Shown in pieces: positions 1 to 12,429 of a stretch of DNA of 64,000 nucleotides. The notes beneath the pieces are model-generated. The model was given only the letters and a program-made list of their open reading frames with translations. It made no database searches and had not been told where the DNA came from. A program made the position numbers and the translations under genes. Every line of letters starts with the position of its first letter. Position 1 is the first letter of the stretch. The stretch is from contig OY997589.1 of assembly GCA_963921825.1 (NCBI GenBank), forward strand, positions 15,707,735 to 15,771,734. Reading direction: 5' to 3'. The DNA is from Erodium maritimum. Its lineage: Eukaryota; Streptophyta; Magnoliopsida; Geraniales; Geraniaceae.

Positions 1-139
1 GTAACGTAATAAATATCTTTTTCAGTGTTCTGCTACTGACTAACATGCAAGCATGATGCTGTTGGAGTATGGGCTGAGTTACATGGCTATATATATAAAC
101 GCATATACAAATTTGTACTGATTATTCAAACCGTTGATT

Positions 140-2315
140 AATACTTTTTCTCTCTGGTAACTTGAGACTACCGTTAGTCTTAGCTGTCTTAGTGCAACTA
201 TGGTTGTTCTCTTTTTTAATGTTGCTGTCGACAAGTTGGTCGCCGCTGTTGGTTCTATTGCTCCTGTCGCCCCTGAGCCTTACGTGGTGCATGTCCTTCC
301 CTCGCAGACCGTGTCCGGTGCTGGGGATATTAAGCCCTGCCGAAAGAGAAGGCCGAAACCAATCTTTACCGATCCTTCTCACCCTCTCCTCCTTCGCCGT
401 CGCTACCCCCGTTTTTCTCAACCGCCGTGGTGCCCTTCTTCATGGGTGCGCTCTCTTCCTCATTTGCTCCAAAACAACGACGGGGTCGACCTCTGAAGCG
501 GACCAGTGTTGCTTCGGCTTAACGTAACCCTCGCCCGCGTCGAGCCTAGCCCTAGCTTTGCCTCCTACTCCTGGGTAGTTCCTCTCAACCCTAATTCGAA
601 GGGTCCTCCGCCGCACCATGCCCTTATCCTATCTACAGTCCTTGTGGGGGACGAGGCTAGGGCAGATGTCACTGTTCTCCACAGATACTCGCCGTCTCCA
701 CCTTCTGTCGGTAACTCGGCCACTACTCCTCTGCAACGGGATTCAGCGAAGGGTAAAGCGCCAACGGAGGATCTTCCAAGGACGGCGGTGGAAGCACTAG
801 GGTTGGGATGATGCCTTCCCAATCGGGATATGATCCCCCTCATCCCCGCTTGCCTTTCGGTCCTGGCAAGGATGAATCGTGGCGGGTCACCGAATCTCGA
901 CCCCGACGAGCTTCCCTCACCCAACGCTGAACTGGCTACTGACCTTCATGCTTCGTTGCCAGCTCTCCAAGACGTCCTATCTTCTTGCTCAATCGAGGAC
1001 GAAGTGGAGGTTGAGGTCGTCATCCCATTCTATCCGACCATTTCCAAGTCTATTGCGATGCAGCAATGGGGTATGGTGGGCAAACTATGGTCACTGATAC
1101 CCACCCGGAAGGAGGCCATGATCCGTATAATCACCACCGCGTGGGGGCGGGCTGCGGAGGGTCTTGTTGTCAAGGGTATGAAAGACGTGCTTGGGTCTAG
1201 GATAACGAACCCTGGTGTTTTGACGGGCGGGCCATACTACTGGGTGACTTGGATCCCTGTTCTCGGGAGCTGCCTACTATTGTGGGCTCTCGCGAGGGGT
1301 CTTCCACCTCTGGTTAGGATGAAGGCGACATGGATGTCTATTGGGGACACTTTGGGTACTCGTGTGGAAGTCCCGAGCGATCAGTGGGGAATGTGTTGGG
1401 GAGGCATTGTTCGGATCCATTTCTGACACCTCATCGAGCGTCCACTCAAGCAGGGAATGGTACTTCGCTTCAATAAATTTTCGGATCCGGTAAAGATAGA
1501 ACTGACCTATACCAAACTCCCGAGCTTTTGCTTCAATTGTGGGAGGCTTGGGCACATCATCAGGGACTACGCGTGGGAGGTCCGAGGCACCCCGAGGTAT
1601 GATTCCTCCCTTTTGGAGTATCAAAGTGACAAGAAGGCGAAGCCATATGCAACAGAGTGGAGTGAGTCCCCACAACCACCTCCTCTGTCAGGCGCCGAGA
1701 ATGTTTCCCCACACACTATACCTAAGGGCTCCTCATCTCTGGAAAGGAGCTTCGGTGTTTCCTCGAGCAATATACCTAATCATCCGGTGGCTCGGGTTGA
1801 CACCCAGTTTGGGAAGGAGACCCCAAGCTGGAAAAAATTGATGACCGGCCAGCTCCCTGGTGGTCGGGTCACCGAAGTTCCAGCGCTCGTTTATTTTAGG
1901 CTTAAGGATGTTGGAGAGTCATCTAATGGAGGAACTAAGAGGTCAGCGGCTTGCGCACCTCGGGGTGATCAGGCAAGGGTGGGTAAGCAGCCCCACAGGA
2001 GGAATGTTAGGTCGTCTAGGCTTCAGGGACTGGCCTTGGGAGGGGTCCCTGGTCGATTCTTTGCCTCCCACCATTACAGTTGAAGTCCTTGGCCAGTTTT
2101 CGGAGCAGAAATTCCAGTATCACCCTCTCATCCCCTTTCTTCTTACCTTTCCTATATGGCGTCCCAATACCGTTTGTGACAATTATAGTAGTACAAGGAT
2201 CAGTGAACCATATGTTCTTTATTCTGTCTTTTGGTGGTTAGGGAGCTTGTTCCCTGTCGCACATAATTGTAGTTGCTTTTGATTTATAATATTGCACCTT
2301 TTCAGTCAAATAAAA
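140..2315 (+). mobile_element. ORF1-only L1-type LINE, internally deleted
   Basis: Imperfect 16-bp direct repeats (ATTCAAACCGTTGATT at 124-139, ATTCAAATTGTTGATT at 2316-2331, 14 of 16 identical) bracket this stretch and are read as a diverged TSD. The 3' end is an A-rich tail following a UTR-like stretch. Inside is ORF1 coding sequence, but none of the endonuclease, reverse transcriptase or RNase H of ORF2 is visible. After ORF1 the sequence runs straight into about 200 bp of 3'-UTR-like DNA. The copy was therefore either mobilised in deleted form or deleted after insertion. Bases 140-830 resemble a C-rich 5' UTR and ORF1 start with no clear frame. Bases 1-123 hold nothing I recognise. Confidence 0.7.
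830..2083 (+). pseudogene. LINE ORF1 (Gag-like, DUF4283 plus zinc knuckle), frameshifted
   Basis: Two adjoining frames form one ORF1-like protein. The first (830-1426) carries a DUF4283-like RNA-binding region: an IPTRKEAMIRIITTAW stretch, then a GLPP segment followed by a GDTLGTRVEV stretch that resembles the usual LP...IG..LG..VEVD pattern. The second (1457-2083) continues with ELTYTKLPSFCFNCGRLGH, which is the zf-CCHC_4 zinc knuckle of plant LINE ORF1. The knuckle cysteines are at 1529-1531 and 1538-1540 and the histidine at 1553-1555, but the fourth ligand is tyrosine (1568-1570), so the knuckle is incomplete. ORF1 products coat LINE RNA. The C-terminal part is low-complexity and unrecognised. 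At least one frameshift near 1430 makes this a pseudogene. Confidence 0.75.
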
Positions 2316-2355
2316 ATTCAAATTGTTGATTGCATAAATTTTCTTTTTTTGAAAG

Positions 2356-2406
<51 letters not shown>
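2356..2406 (+). repeat. (ATA)17 microsatellite
   Basis: An uninterrupted trinucleotide run of about 17 units lies just 3' of the LINE TSD. It may have grown from the A-rich tail of the element, or it may be the 3' simple-repeat tail of the degenerate minus-strand sequence to its right. Confidence 0.95.
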
Positions 2407-2409
2407 GTG

Positions 2410-4031
2410 CTGTTGAACTGAAGGTATAGAAAACAAAGACTAAAGATTACGTGGAAAATCTGAAACCCCTATCGGGTTAGGTGTCAATAGAAAAACAAAA
2501 GATCTTTAATTTGACGAACAATGTAGGGTGATTGATGACAATTCTTGGAGTATCCGACAAAATACCTAGTCGGAAGGTTCACTTTCCGTCCTTGATGAGT
2601 TGTTAGGCGCAAGTAAACTGCCTCTTATCCTGGTTAACAACCTTTGGTTTTCTCCCTCGAATAGATGTGGGGGATCTATGTTGGTTGTGTGTTGAGAACT
2701 GTTTGACATGATAGATGACAAGATGATATTTGGTTGTGGCGGAACCAACCTGGATGGGTAATTGGGAAGTATCAACCCCTAACCCCCCACCCCACCCCCA
2801 AGGTCCTCATGTAAACAAGCGAGGGTGCTTCCCGTCCATCTCTTGCTGGCAAGATCCATATCTTTCCTTAACGTGCCATATAGTGGGTTTTTGGAACTTG
2901 GTACTGGAGGCTTTAGTTTCTTCCTCTTCCCAATGGAGCATTAATTTCTTCCAATCCTCGATGGCTTCTCCATCAATCAAATCTTCTCATGTTAGCCCTT
3001 TCCATACCCAACCTTGCATGGGAGTGAAACAACTGGGCAGGGGGACTACTTCTGCTTGATTCCCAAGTGTATTGCTTACCATGTCCCGATTAGTCCTTAT
3101 GACATTTCAGGACCTAGACCCATAACAACGTGTGGTTAAAAGGATCTCTTTCCGTGGAAACAACGTATCCATTCTTGGCAGCCAACGGGAACGTTGCCTT
3201 AGGGAAATGCTTCACCGCTAACTGGACGGTACCAAAACTCCGAGCCTCTCCTCCATAGGTTTCACATCGTTCCAACTAACACATATGGTTCGTCCTTGAC
3301 AATAAACTTCATGCCTAAAGCTTTAGTATATTCTTGGATCCACATGCCCACCTGACATACTCTCCCTATGGGTAAGGCAGAGGAGGACTGGCATAAGTTG
3401 GGAGTGCTAGGACCAACAACGAACATCGTGTCTAACCCATAATTAGGCGGGACAAGCAACAATCAGCCTACGGCATTTCCACAATTAAGAGGGACATGCT
3501 CGGTCATGGGGCTCGTAGGGCAACCCTTAGAGACACTGACTCTCAAGAACCAAAGAAGGGATTGATGCCACCCCACCAACATCAATCAAGCCACAGAAGA
3601 TCTTGGTTAAGAAGAGGGTGTCGGACCTCACATACATGGTATTTGTAAGAGAGTCATGTGGCAAATAGGCTAGAGTTGGGAAACAACTTAGTCAGGGTAA
3701 ATGAGTTTCCCTCAAGGATACGGGTCATTGGGGAGGAACAACATCCCGACCCTTATCTGGTTTCCTCCACCAATTAATGTGTTCCCTTGTCAAGTCTCGC
3801 ACTTTATTCCGCTATTTCAAGGTCCTCGTTAGAAGACCAAGCAACAGTTAGGCACTCGTACTTGTCTCATGTCGAACCAAGATTTTGATTCTCTTGTTTC
3901 TTAGATTTATGTTTTTTTAGTATTTATCCCTAATTTTCGAGACCGAAATATCGATTATGGTTCTAGAGTGATAAATTGTACAAAAACGATCTATAATCAA
4001 ACTTTGATTCTTTCTTTGTGTTTGCTTGTTA
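2410..4031 (-). other. Degenerate LINE-like sequence, probably ORF1 remnant
   Basis: No open frame survives beyond about 70-110 codons. On the minus strand, short pieces have the flavour of the region just after a LINE ORF1 zinc knuckle (EYTKALGMKF, VKDEPY around 3262-3462), followed by an acidic stretch (EDWKKLMLHWEEEE around 2900-3000). I cannot place domain boundaries, find a TSD or name a family. The plus-strand frames here look like chance ORFs. An unrelated old repeat is equally possible. Confidence 0.3.
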
Positions 4032-4043
4032 AAATTAATACAA

Positions 4044-5598
4044 TTTTTTTTTGAAACGAGTATGTGGGGTATTGTATTACTGTAAACTATAAACCTTACA
4101 GGTTGGGGCATAACTGCCCATGATTCCAGATATTTGTCCCAGTCGATTGTAGTCCACCAGACGCTCATGGATCCGTAGAAATAGTCTGCTTCTATTCGCA
4201 GATCTGAACTCAAGAGTTCCCCTTACCGACATTTCGAAAGTAATAAGCCTCAAAGTCCTAAAACAAAACCACCAAAGACCTAATCAACCTAGGAAAGAAA
4301 GACAGTGCATACCTAACATAATTGGGAGTATTGCTTTGAATGCGGCTTCCCCGGGACTTCCCAACACTGATAGTCCCGGCTCTGTGGGTATAGGTCTCGG
4401 GGAGACCTTCCCACCCCCGTCGGGTCCTATTATTTTCCCCGCGGAGGATCAAAACCCTCCAATTGCAATTCTTGGGTGTGCTTCGGTTTAGCCTTTTTGT
4501 CCATATCTTCCTGAGTACCTGCAGCTTCATGTACCCCCTCCTCTTGTGGCTGCATTAGGTCACACCATACCACCCGTTCAGTGTACTCCTCGGTCCTCGA
4601 GATGTGTGTAGTACAGAACCCCCCCCCCCCACTAGGGTGTGCCGAAGATGTGACCTTCTCCACAACGATGTCCCGTTTTGCTCCGCCCCCTTTTTTTACG
4701 AGGTCCGGGTCCGATTGTCGTATTGTACTTTAGCAGGCCTCTAAGGTACACTGGAAGGTGGTCCTAACTGTAGCGAGGGGACGAAACCATAGTATCGGGC
4801 ATGCGACGTATATTCTCCTTCAATGGTCGCGATGTCGCCCCTCCCACCTTGGTGTGGGGTACCCGAGGATTCAACCATGCCAGGGATTGAGGAAGCTCGA
4901 CCGGAATCTCCTGCTTGACTATGGCTTGGGTAGTGGCCTTCAGTATGGTGCATGGAATTGTCCCGGACGGGCAGTACCTTTGGACGTGGGGTCACCACGT
5001 GCCTACCTCATGATCTGGGCACCTGTGGATTAAGAAACCCTAGAGGCGCTCCGACCTTCAACGGGGTCGCTCACAGGGGGTGGCATGGGTCGTGCGTTCC
5101 AGGGACCGTGATCCCGGCCTCCGGCCAAGCATCCGATCAAGCCCGGTCGATGGATTCTTCCCGATCTGTCGACGGTGGCCGACATAGTTTGATATAGGGA
5201 GCGACCCGGTAAACGATATAGCCCGTACGTGGGCCAAGCTGGTGCCGGATGGGGTTACCAAGAGTGATCACGCCAACAAGGAGGTGTTGGTCGATGATGC
5301 ATGATGTGGTTTCGGGGTTAAGGATGGCTGAGTATACCATCCTATGGTTTGGAGTGCGATAGGTCGTCGATGAACGGGGATAGATGCCCGTAGAAAGGGG
5401 TAGGGTATCCACGGTTGGTCAGGGTTCATGGTGAGTGGTGATGGAGAGTCGAGGAGCAGGAGGTGAGAGCCAGAGGATGGTTGTTGGTGTCGCCGCCGAC
5501 GAAGAGATCAACCCTGTGAGGGTTCAAACAAAACCCTAATAGGGTTCTCCGAGAGAAAAAAAAAATTGTACCCGTGTTTTGAGGATGGTTCAAACTTC
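4044..5598 (-). mobile_element. Short poly-A retroelement, LINE ORF1 derivative (copy A)
   Basis: A 12-bp TSD, AAATTAATACAA, occurs at 4032-4043 and 5599-5610. The minus-strand 3' end is a poly-A (T run 4044-4052). The 5' end (near 5540) has an AACCCTATTAGGGTTTTG leader typical of plant 5' UTRs. The body is 1.55 kb. Its last ~400 bp match the second copy at 43041-44038: a shared TRRGWE...YTHR...GKSR segment, then a 3' UTR encoding FYGSMS...DKYL.SWAV in both. No ORF2 is present. A poly-C run of 12 (4619-4630) lies inside. Confidence 0.8.
4258..5412 (-). pseudogene. ORF1-like coding remnant of the short retroelement
   Basis: The minus strand holds a chain of short frames (5137-5412, 4741-4998, 4430-4663, 4258-4530) separated by stops and frameshifts. 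The most C-terminal frame is the one recognisably shared with the other copy (TRRGWE, then YTHR, then GKSR; ends near 4258). The N-terminal part has no domain I recognise and no CCHC knuckle. The frames are best treated as one decayed ORF belonging to the element at 4044-5598. Assignment to LINE ORF1 rests on poly-A, TSD and position of the ORF, not on a diagnostic domain. Confidence 0.5.
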
Positions 5599-6277
5599 AA
5601 ATTAATACAAAGTTTGTTTCGTTCAAAAAAAAATATCTTCATTTTTATTTTTATTTCTTAGCTATGTTTTAGGTAGACCTTAAAACACATTTTAGATTAA
5701 CACCTTACTGTATATTTATTTTTATTTCTTAGCTTTACTTTAGGTAGATATTGGGTCACATTTTATTAAGAGACCTACAAATAAATACTTTGATGGATGT
5801 ATTTTTTTTTATCAGAAACAAAGGAATGCATTAAAAAGGTAAATGTGGGTCATGGGATAGAAACTACACACCAAAAAAGATCCAACAAAATCGGCCAAAC
5901 AGGCAAAAGCAACAAGGAAAACGGAAAACAATAGATAACAACTACCCTAGTCCACCACAACAACCACAAACCCACCAGGCTAGCGAACGGTGCCTCAGGA
6001 GACAGCTCGGGCAACCTTGATCGGACTAGTGAACAGTACCACAGGGGACCGCACGGGTGGATCCTCTGGCCTCAAGAAGGATAAGTGATTCGTGCTCCTC
6101 CACCCGAAAATGGACAGATCGGTCTCAAAAGCGACCGGAACAAGTACTCACCGGACCCCACCAAGATAAAACAACTCCAGAACAAGCACTCACCAGACCT
6201 GGCCAGTAAAACCGTTGAGGGGGACCGGGGGATAAAGTGCTGAACTCCTCAAACATGAACCCCAACCTTAGAAGCTC

Positions 6278-7137
6278 CTAGGCGCTCCTAGTCAGCGCGG
6301 CAGTTGGAGACTCGATCCACTCGAGGATGGTAAACTGACGACCAACCGCTCTCAAGCTGGAGAAGGACCCCTGCTGAACTCTAGCTAGAAGGATGCTTGG
6401 ATCAATGGCAGCAGACCCTGAAAATACACGGTGGTTGCACTCTAGCCAAATATGCCAAAGACACAACAGCCCGATACTTGTCCACTCAGACCTGACCCTC
6501 CTCAGTCCCACTAGAGAGGTTCAGGACTCAAGAAAAAGAGCTGGCAACAGCGGAAGAACACCAACAACTCACCACCATCCCAAAACCAGAGACAAAACCC
6601 TCCACGTCTACGGGCAAGCGACAAACAAGTGCCTAGAGTGCCCCCCAGAACCACACAACTGTCACCATGGAGAATCCCCCCTGACGAAATCTCCTCCTTG
6701 GAGCAAACTGTGTTAAAGTGCCCAGCAATAAGCAATGCAGGCCCAAAAACACCAACAGCCGAACGGAGAGAAGTCCAGAGGTCACGTCTTGCCAAAACAG
6801 AGGTGAAAGCATACACGTTCAGGACTGTCAAAGGAGTGCACGTAGGCAGATGAACTCCCGACTACACCAGAACACCGTTTGAGGTATAAGTCTGACTTAC
6901 CTGGAACACCCCGCTATTCTAGATAGTAAGGAGGCCACCAGACAAACCAGAAGAATGAACAAACGAGTGAGCGAAGTCCGGTCCTAAACCACACGAACGA
7001 GCGATACGAAGGCAAATGTCCTTCAACTTCGTCTCCTGGATCAAGACAAAGTCAGCTCGCAAAGCCCGGATAAGAGAAGCCAGTAGACTCCTCTTCGAAG
7101 AGGAACCTAGGCCCCCATCATTCCAAGAAAGGAAAAA
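6278..7137 (-). pseudogene. LINE ORF2 remnant: endonuclease fused to C-terminal tail
   Basis: From 7137 downward the minus strand encodes SWNDGGLGSSSKRSLLASLI, then FVLIQETKL, the N-terminal motifs of the APE-like endonuclease that nicks target DNA. A second block has LLIAGHFNTVCSKEEISSGG, where the usual catalytic GDFN is GHFN. Reverse transcriptase should follow. Instead, within a few tens of bases, the sequence becomes LLCLWHIWLECNHRVFSG (6278-6511), which belongs to the region after the zf-RVT domain. Reverse transcriptase and most of zf-RVT are absent. The coding frame also changes inside the endonuclease. Confidence 0.75.
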
Positions 7138-9373
7138 TCATAGAGTCACCGAGGGGTTAGCTACCCCGCTGCTATAAGTATGGCTGACGGCTGCCTCAAT
7201 CTTCCGAAAACCCTCCTCATCAGTACCTCTGTAACAGACCCCTAAACTCTCAGCAAAACGCGCCACAGTATGTGTAATACTCTCATTTGTGCGTCCATCA
7301 ACCAGGTCTGAATGAAAATCTGAATAAGCCGGCGGGTGGGCACACGCTAGAGGCAGCACCTGCGCTCCTACATAAGTCCCATCCCCAACCCCCACCACGC
7401 ATCCACCACCACCCTCCACCTCAACCTCTAGAGGGCCCCCAAACATAGCTAATGCTGACCCAGAATCAACAACCTCGACTTCCTATTCCCAATCGAACTT
7501 AGTCTCAGAGTCACACAGAGTCTCACACACAGTCGGGAGGCTCTGCTCCTGACTCTCCCCAGAATCAACAAGATAACCGGCGGGTTGAGCCGTGAAAGGG
7601 AGAACAGATTGTGGCATGGTACCGACCATAGATCTAATCGGTAAGCGTAGGGACCGCGGCTTGGCTGTCAAAGCCTGAAGGATCGGATCAACGCCAAATC
7701 CTGATGGGGAAACAGATGGGGGTCTGGGAGCTGGGCAGGAGGGAATACTATCAAGCTGCGCCCTCTTGACCAACACCTCAGCACGAGAGTCGTCCCATCT
7801 CACAGGTAAAAGCATGTTGTGAAAGGAGACATTCGTAGTGGCACAAAGGCGAGAGCCCTAGTCATCTGACCAGAAGATAGAGAAGACGGATGAACCGCAA
7901 CCGGAAAACCAACCCTCTCCAAAACATGAATCATGTTGTCTTTACACTACCGAGAAGGGGGTAAGCCAATGATATCAACCCACAACAGGCGCCCACCGGA
8001 AAGGACCCTATCTAAACAATCAGAAGTGGTGAAGAACCAAGGCCGTAGTTTAGCCCAATCGTCCAAGGAAAGGGTCTCCCAAGTCGGCCGATCCGCACAC
8101 GTAAGGAGAAAGGTACGCGATCCCAGGTCAAGAAACTCTATGCCAACAATCCCTACTCTCTCCATAGAAGCTACGAGGGAGGAGGGTGGAGACGAAGTCG
8201 CTTCCACTACAACAATACTGAGATCAGTTCGCCCAACCAAATCAGGGTTAGGCGAAGGGAGATTAACCTCACAATAGACTGCGAGGGAGGAGACTGCTCT
8301 GCTCCAGAACCTCTCTCAACATGCCTAACCTCGGGGGGAGGGAGGTGACCTCAAAAGGTGAGTTACCCTTACCCGTAACCTTATCAGGCTCAACAACCTT
8401 AACATGTAAAACCTCAAAACTAGCCTTTCCACCAACAAGGGGCGCGACAGGAGCAGACAAGGGCACAAAACTAGACGATTCAGGTGTAGGAGAGTGACCA
8501 AGACATCTTCCCACTTCTACCACTAACTTAAGTGAGCCCCACACAAACCCATTCGGAGACGCAACATCTTTCAGCAAATCAGAATAAATAGAAAAGTAAA
8601 TAAATGCATAAGACCTACCTCGTCGAGGATAGAAACCTATCCCAGTTAGGCTCCCGATCTGACTAAAAAGCCCCACAACTGCTCCTTCGAGGTGTACTTT
8701 GGAAAATTAGAAACAAAGGCCGGAAACCCAAGATCCTGCCTCCTAATAGATGCCTTACGAGCTCTGATTTCCGCCTTTTTCGTCCTCCTGGTCTAAACTA
8801 CAATCCAACCGTCCTCCTCAACCGTAGTGGCCACCTCGCTCGCATTAAGCGCAGGGGGAAGGTTCAAGGTGAACATTGTCATGCACGAGAGCTCGATCAA
8901 CGGTGCCCTCGCTGATCGGGATTGAGCGTTGGGAACCAACGAAATACCATTGCCCCACCCTAACTCGCTCATCGGAATTGAGAGCAACCACACCTGAGTT
9001 CAACCCCACCCTCTTTCTAGCCGACACCGGACCCAAAACAACCACTCTCGGGCCACCAACAGGTGCATCACCAACACCAAGATTTATGGAAGGAAGCTTC
9101 ACAACCGAACTACCAATGGTGACTGAGATGCCTCCCGGGGACAACCTCCTTCAGACCGGAGTTTCCTACGCTAAGAATGGAGGAAGAAGAACCTAACCGA
9201 GCTGAACCACCATCACACTGACTTTGTACCGGAGCTTTTCCTTCTGCCAAAGCACTGAGAAAGGTCTCCGGACCGGAGCTCTGCCGCCGGACAGCCACAT
9301 CACGCAAAGCTGACCTCTCTTCTCTGACTTGCCGGGAGGAGTTGCGTCTACGGGAGAAGTTGCGCCCTCTCAT
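7138..9373 (-). pseudogene. LINE ORF1, decayed
   Basis: Successive minus-strand frames at 8845-9144, 8269-8676, 7947-8240, 7483-7815 and 7138-7446 read as one ORF1 broken by frameshifts. The central part (7947-8240) resembles DUF4283: FLLTCADRPTWETL, then LRPWFFTTSDCLDRVLSGG, then VDIIGLPPSR, which matches the plant L1 ORF1 core that ends in ..W..I.GLP. No zinc knuckle is seen, so this belongs to a different ORF1 type from the copy at 830-2083. Its stop codon (7138-7140) directly abuts the ORF2 coding frame, the usual tight ORF1/ORF2 arrangement. Confidence 0.65.
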
Positions 9374-9971
9374 CTCTGACCTTGTCTCCGACTCCCCGGT
9401 CTCGGACCTGTCATCCTAACGTCGGATCACAACCCTTTCTGCACGGATCCAGAGCTAAATCGTCCCGGCAGCCATGGCCAGTCTGTGGCAGCCCCATCGT
9501 CGCCGCATCTCGCTCCAGGACCCCTCCCTTTCATGCTTGGTTCATAGGACACGTTCCACCTTCTCTCTGCGTCAACACTCTTCCTCCGACCAGGACTGAA
9601 CCAGGCAAGTTAGAGGAGGTCGTCGCCGTCCCAACCTTGAGCCCCATCGAAGACGTTAGAAGCGCCGCGCCTCCACCCACCAAGGTCCCGTGATCGTGAA
9701 CAAACTCTACACCACCGAGACACTCTCATATCTCCCTTATAAAAACCGCTGGTTGGGGCATGAGACCATGCTCACCGGACGCCGTCGTTGTCGTCACACA
9801 CAATTGCGCAACACAACCCTAGTTCTGAGAGAAAAGTTGATGGATGCGCTTTTCCTTAGATATAATCATTTTGTTTAAAAATGGTCAAAAAAATATAGTT
9901 TGAAATGCATGTCTCAAACTATTTTCTTTACAATGATTCATTCATAAACCAGAAACAAAATACAATACTAA

Positions 9972-12205
9972 GACTATCCACAATCGGATTGGGCCGAATC
10001 GGTCTAATCCCGGTTTAAATTGCTCATTTTTCTAGATTAGATTATCAATATTCACCCCAAATAAACGCCGATTCGCCCAAAGAGATGAGTCTAATCTTTT
10101 TGTGTACACAGTGGCGAATAGACCGTGATTGGCCTTGGAATACATAACGTGTAGTGTTTGGCTTGGTTTTTTATTGCAATGTTGACGAGTTTGAATGTTT
10201 AAAAAGTTTGCGGACTATAAATGTTAGTCATCAATGGAAAGTACAATAAAATATAATTATTTGACTAAGAAGCTCAGTTAAATCCTCTTCCGCTTCCCTA
10301 ATGTAGTCGTAATTCGGTGGTACAAATCTCGTGCAATGTTGGTCGTGTTGGTGTTAAGCTCTGGTGGAATGTTGTTAGCGTTGTGCGATAGAACGATAAA
10401 TCTCTCCAACATCCTGAAACATACATAACGTAGATTAATATTGAAAATCCCAGTACAAAAACAAGAATTTGGTATTTACAACAAAAAACTGAACAACTTC
10501 TGAGACCACCCGACATCCGCTTGGCCATGCCCTCTAGAAACAACCGATGGGTTGCCGCTGCCTACGGTTCCATGTTGGATGTATCCATCTCATGGAGTAA
10601 GCGGTAATCCCGCATAAGGGACTCCAAGCCTTGTGGATGGAGGGTCCGCTCGTGCTCGATGGCCTGCAAGCTAGCGGCCAGTGCTTGGTTGTCTTGAGGC
10701 TGACCTCCTCTCATGCACTTCCCCTTCTTAGCCTTCGCAGCAGTTCGACCAATAAGATGGCGCCCGCGAACTGGTCCAGGCCATCTTCCATCGGCATCTT
10801 CAGCAGCGACCGCTAGCATGTCCATCTGAGACATTGGGTCGCAAAGGCCGAGAGTTCTCAGTGTACGCCAACATTCAGTCCCAATCAAATCACCGGTTGT
10901 GGGTGAGAACTCGTTCTCGAAACGATGTTGTCAACATGGCTTCTCTCGCACAAGTTGTTACCAGTGTTTCCAAGCAAAGAAGTGGTTGTATCTCTCCAAG
11001 TATTCCCACACTGCATCATCGGTGACCTGCTCATCGGATCTACCGGATTAGTATATGTGCTTGAACTTCGACCAACAAACTTGGATCATTTTGACCTTCT
11101 GGTTAGTAACACTCCAATGTTTCTTGGAATTCTTTGCACTTCGCTCTAGGCCATGTCATCGGCTCGTCGCTTCGATGAATTCACGGTGGATGCCCGCCCA
11201 AAATCACTCCGATGACTGGTCAGCCCCAATGCTTGAGTGCTCGAAATTGTTCAACCAGGCTGAAACCAAGGCCAACTCCTCCACCCGTGTTCATTTCCGA
11301 TACCGATGAGAAGGAGCCAGAGTCTCGGACTCTAGCTCAACTGGAGGTGGTGGTGGGACGATCACCCGATATGCTGGTGGAGTTGGTCGTGGACGGTGTG
11401 TAGTAGGGACTGTCTTCCTAGTGTAGCCCTTGCGCACGGAATAATGTCCCGACCCCGATCCTGATCCCGTATCTCAAGTCTGCGAACCTTCGTACTCCAT
11501 TCCACTAAGGAATGGCGATGATGAAACCAACATGTCTGGGTTTTGGCTACGTAGAAGGATTGCTAGTAAAGTCTGTTGATCAGGCGGTGTCAGGACATAT
11601 TCCTCCGGATCTTGGCCCCAATGCCTCTCCTCTTCGTTGTCACCGTAATGATGTGAATCGGGTACGAAATCATATTCCCGCCGGTTTCTCCGATAGTACT
11701 CTTCATGCACTTCCTCTGGACTATTAGGTGATGGTGAAACGTGATCTTCCAAGTGGAATCTGGGGGGTACCGCAAGCTCTTTGACCCGGCCATTTAAGTA
11801 GACGAAGTGGTGGGGGTAACGATGGACGTCGAGGAAACGCCGGGAAGTTGACAACTAGTTGTCTGAATTGGAATGGTACTAGGAAGCACTAGAGAGCACA
11901 AACGGTGCTAAGTTGGGGTGAAGTTGCAGAGGATTCGTGAAGAAGAAGCTTCGGGGGTTGGATATTTAAGAGACGACATTAATTTCAACATTTAAAATCG
12001 TTGCCACGCGTCGGAAGCTTATTCGCAGGGCCCGTATCCATCAACTCGATAGGCCCCTGAGTCTTCGGATCCCTCGACGTCGATTCAGAGATTTCGAAGA
12101 TTCGATATTAACCGGCGACACCAACTCGATTTGACGTCCGTAACTTACATCCCGTATGACTCGACGGCGCAATTATACCCCGTTTCGACGCCATTGTGGA
12201 TAGCC
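9972..12205 (-). mobile_element. PIF/Harbinger DNA transposon carrying ORF1 only
   Basis: The ends are inverted (GACTATCCACAAT at 9972; the right end reads ATTGTGGATAGCC up to 12205, 13 of 15 paired) and flanked by a perfect TAA on both sides (9969-9971, 12206-12208). A 3-bp TWA duplication is the hallmark of PIF/Harbinger. The interior of 2.2 kb encodes a Myb/SANT-like ORF1 remnant on the minus strand, but no DDE transposase is visible. The element would depend on a transposase made elsewhere. Confidence 0.85.
10562..11854 (-). pseudogene. Harbinger ORF1 (Myb/SANT-like DNA-binding protein), decayed
   Basis: The N-terminal frame (11854-11474) is rich in charged residues. The middle, spread over short frames near 11300-10900, reads ELALVSAWLNNFEHSSIGAD, then FWAGIHREF, then NSKKHW, the plant Myb/SANT-like pattern of Harbinger ORF1. 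The C-terminal frame (10888-10562) has HLIGRTAAKAKKGK followed by a helical stretch (LAASLQAIEHERTLH), the conserved tail of this family. ORF1 proteins bind subterminal element DNA and help import the transposase. Several stops and frameshifts are present. An intron could explain one break but not all. Confidence 0.7.
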
Positions 12206-12429
12206 TAAGAGTATAATAGAGTAGATGTATTGACCATAATCTTCTGTTCGGTCGGATATTAGAGTTGCAATTTTTTTTGATAATTGAGATGACACATTAA
12301 GAAAATATCTTTTTTACTGTATGTTTCTTTTTTTCCTGAAATGGGGAACCCTAATTATTTTATTTAAATGCTCGTAAGATATATAAAATTGTATCCAATA
12401 TGACTAAACTGGACCATAATAGAACATGC

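Larger units (their letters stand above)
5800..9836 (-). mobile_element. L1-type LINE lacking reverse transcriptase
   Basis: A perfect 10-bp TSD, TTGATGGATG, lies at 5790-5799 and 9837-9846. The 3' poly-A reads as a T run at 5802-5810 on the plus strand. Read on the minus strand, the order is 5' UTR with an ACTAGGGTT leader (from 9836), ORF1 (about 9370-7138), ORF2 endonuclease (7137 to about 6510), a short ORF2 C-terminal piece (6511-6278), then the 3' UTR. At 4.0 kb it is far shorter than a full plant L1 of 6-7 kb. The missing part is essentially all of the reverse transcriptase, lost by an internal deletion near 6510. Confidence 0.85.
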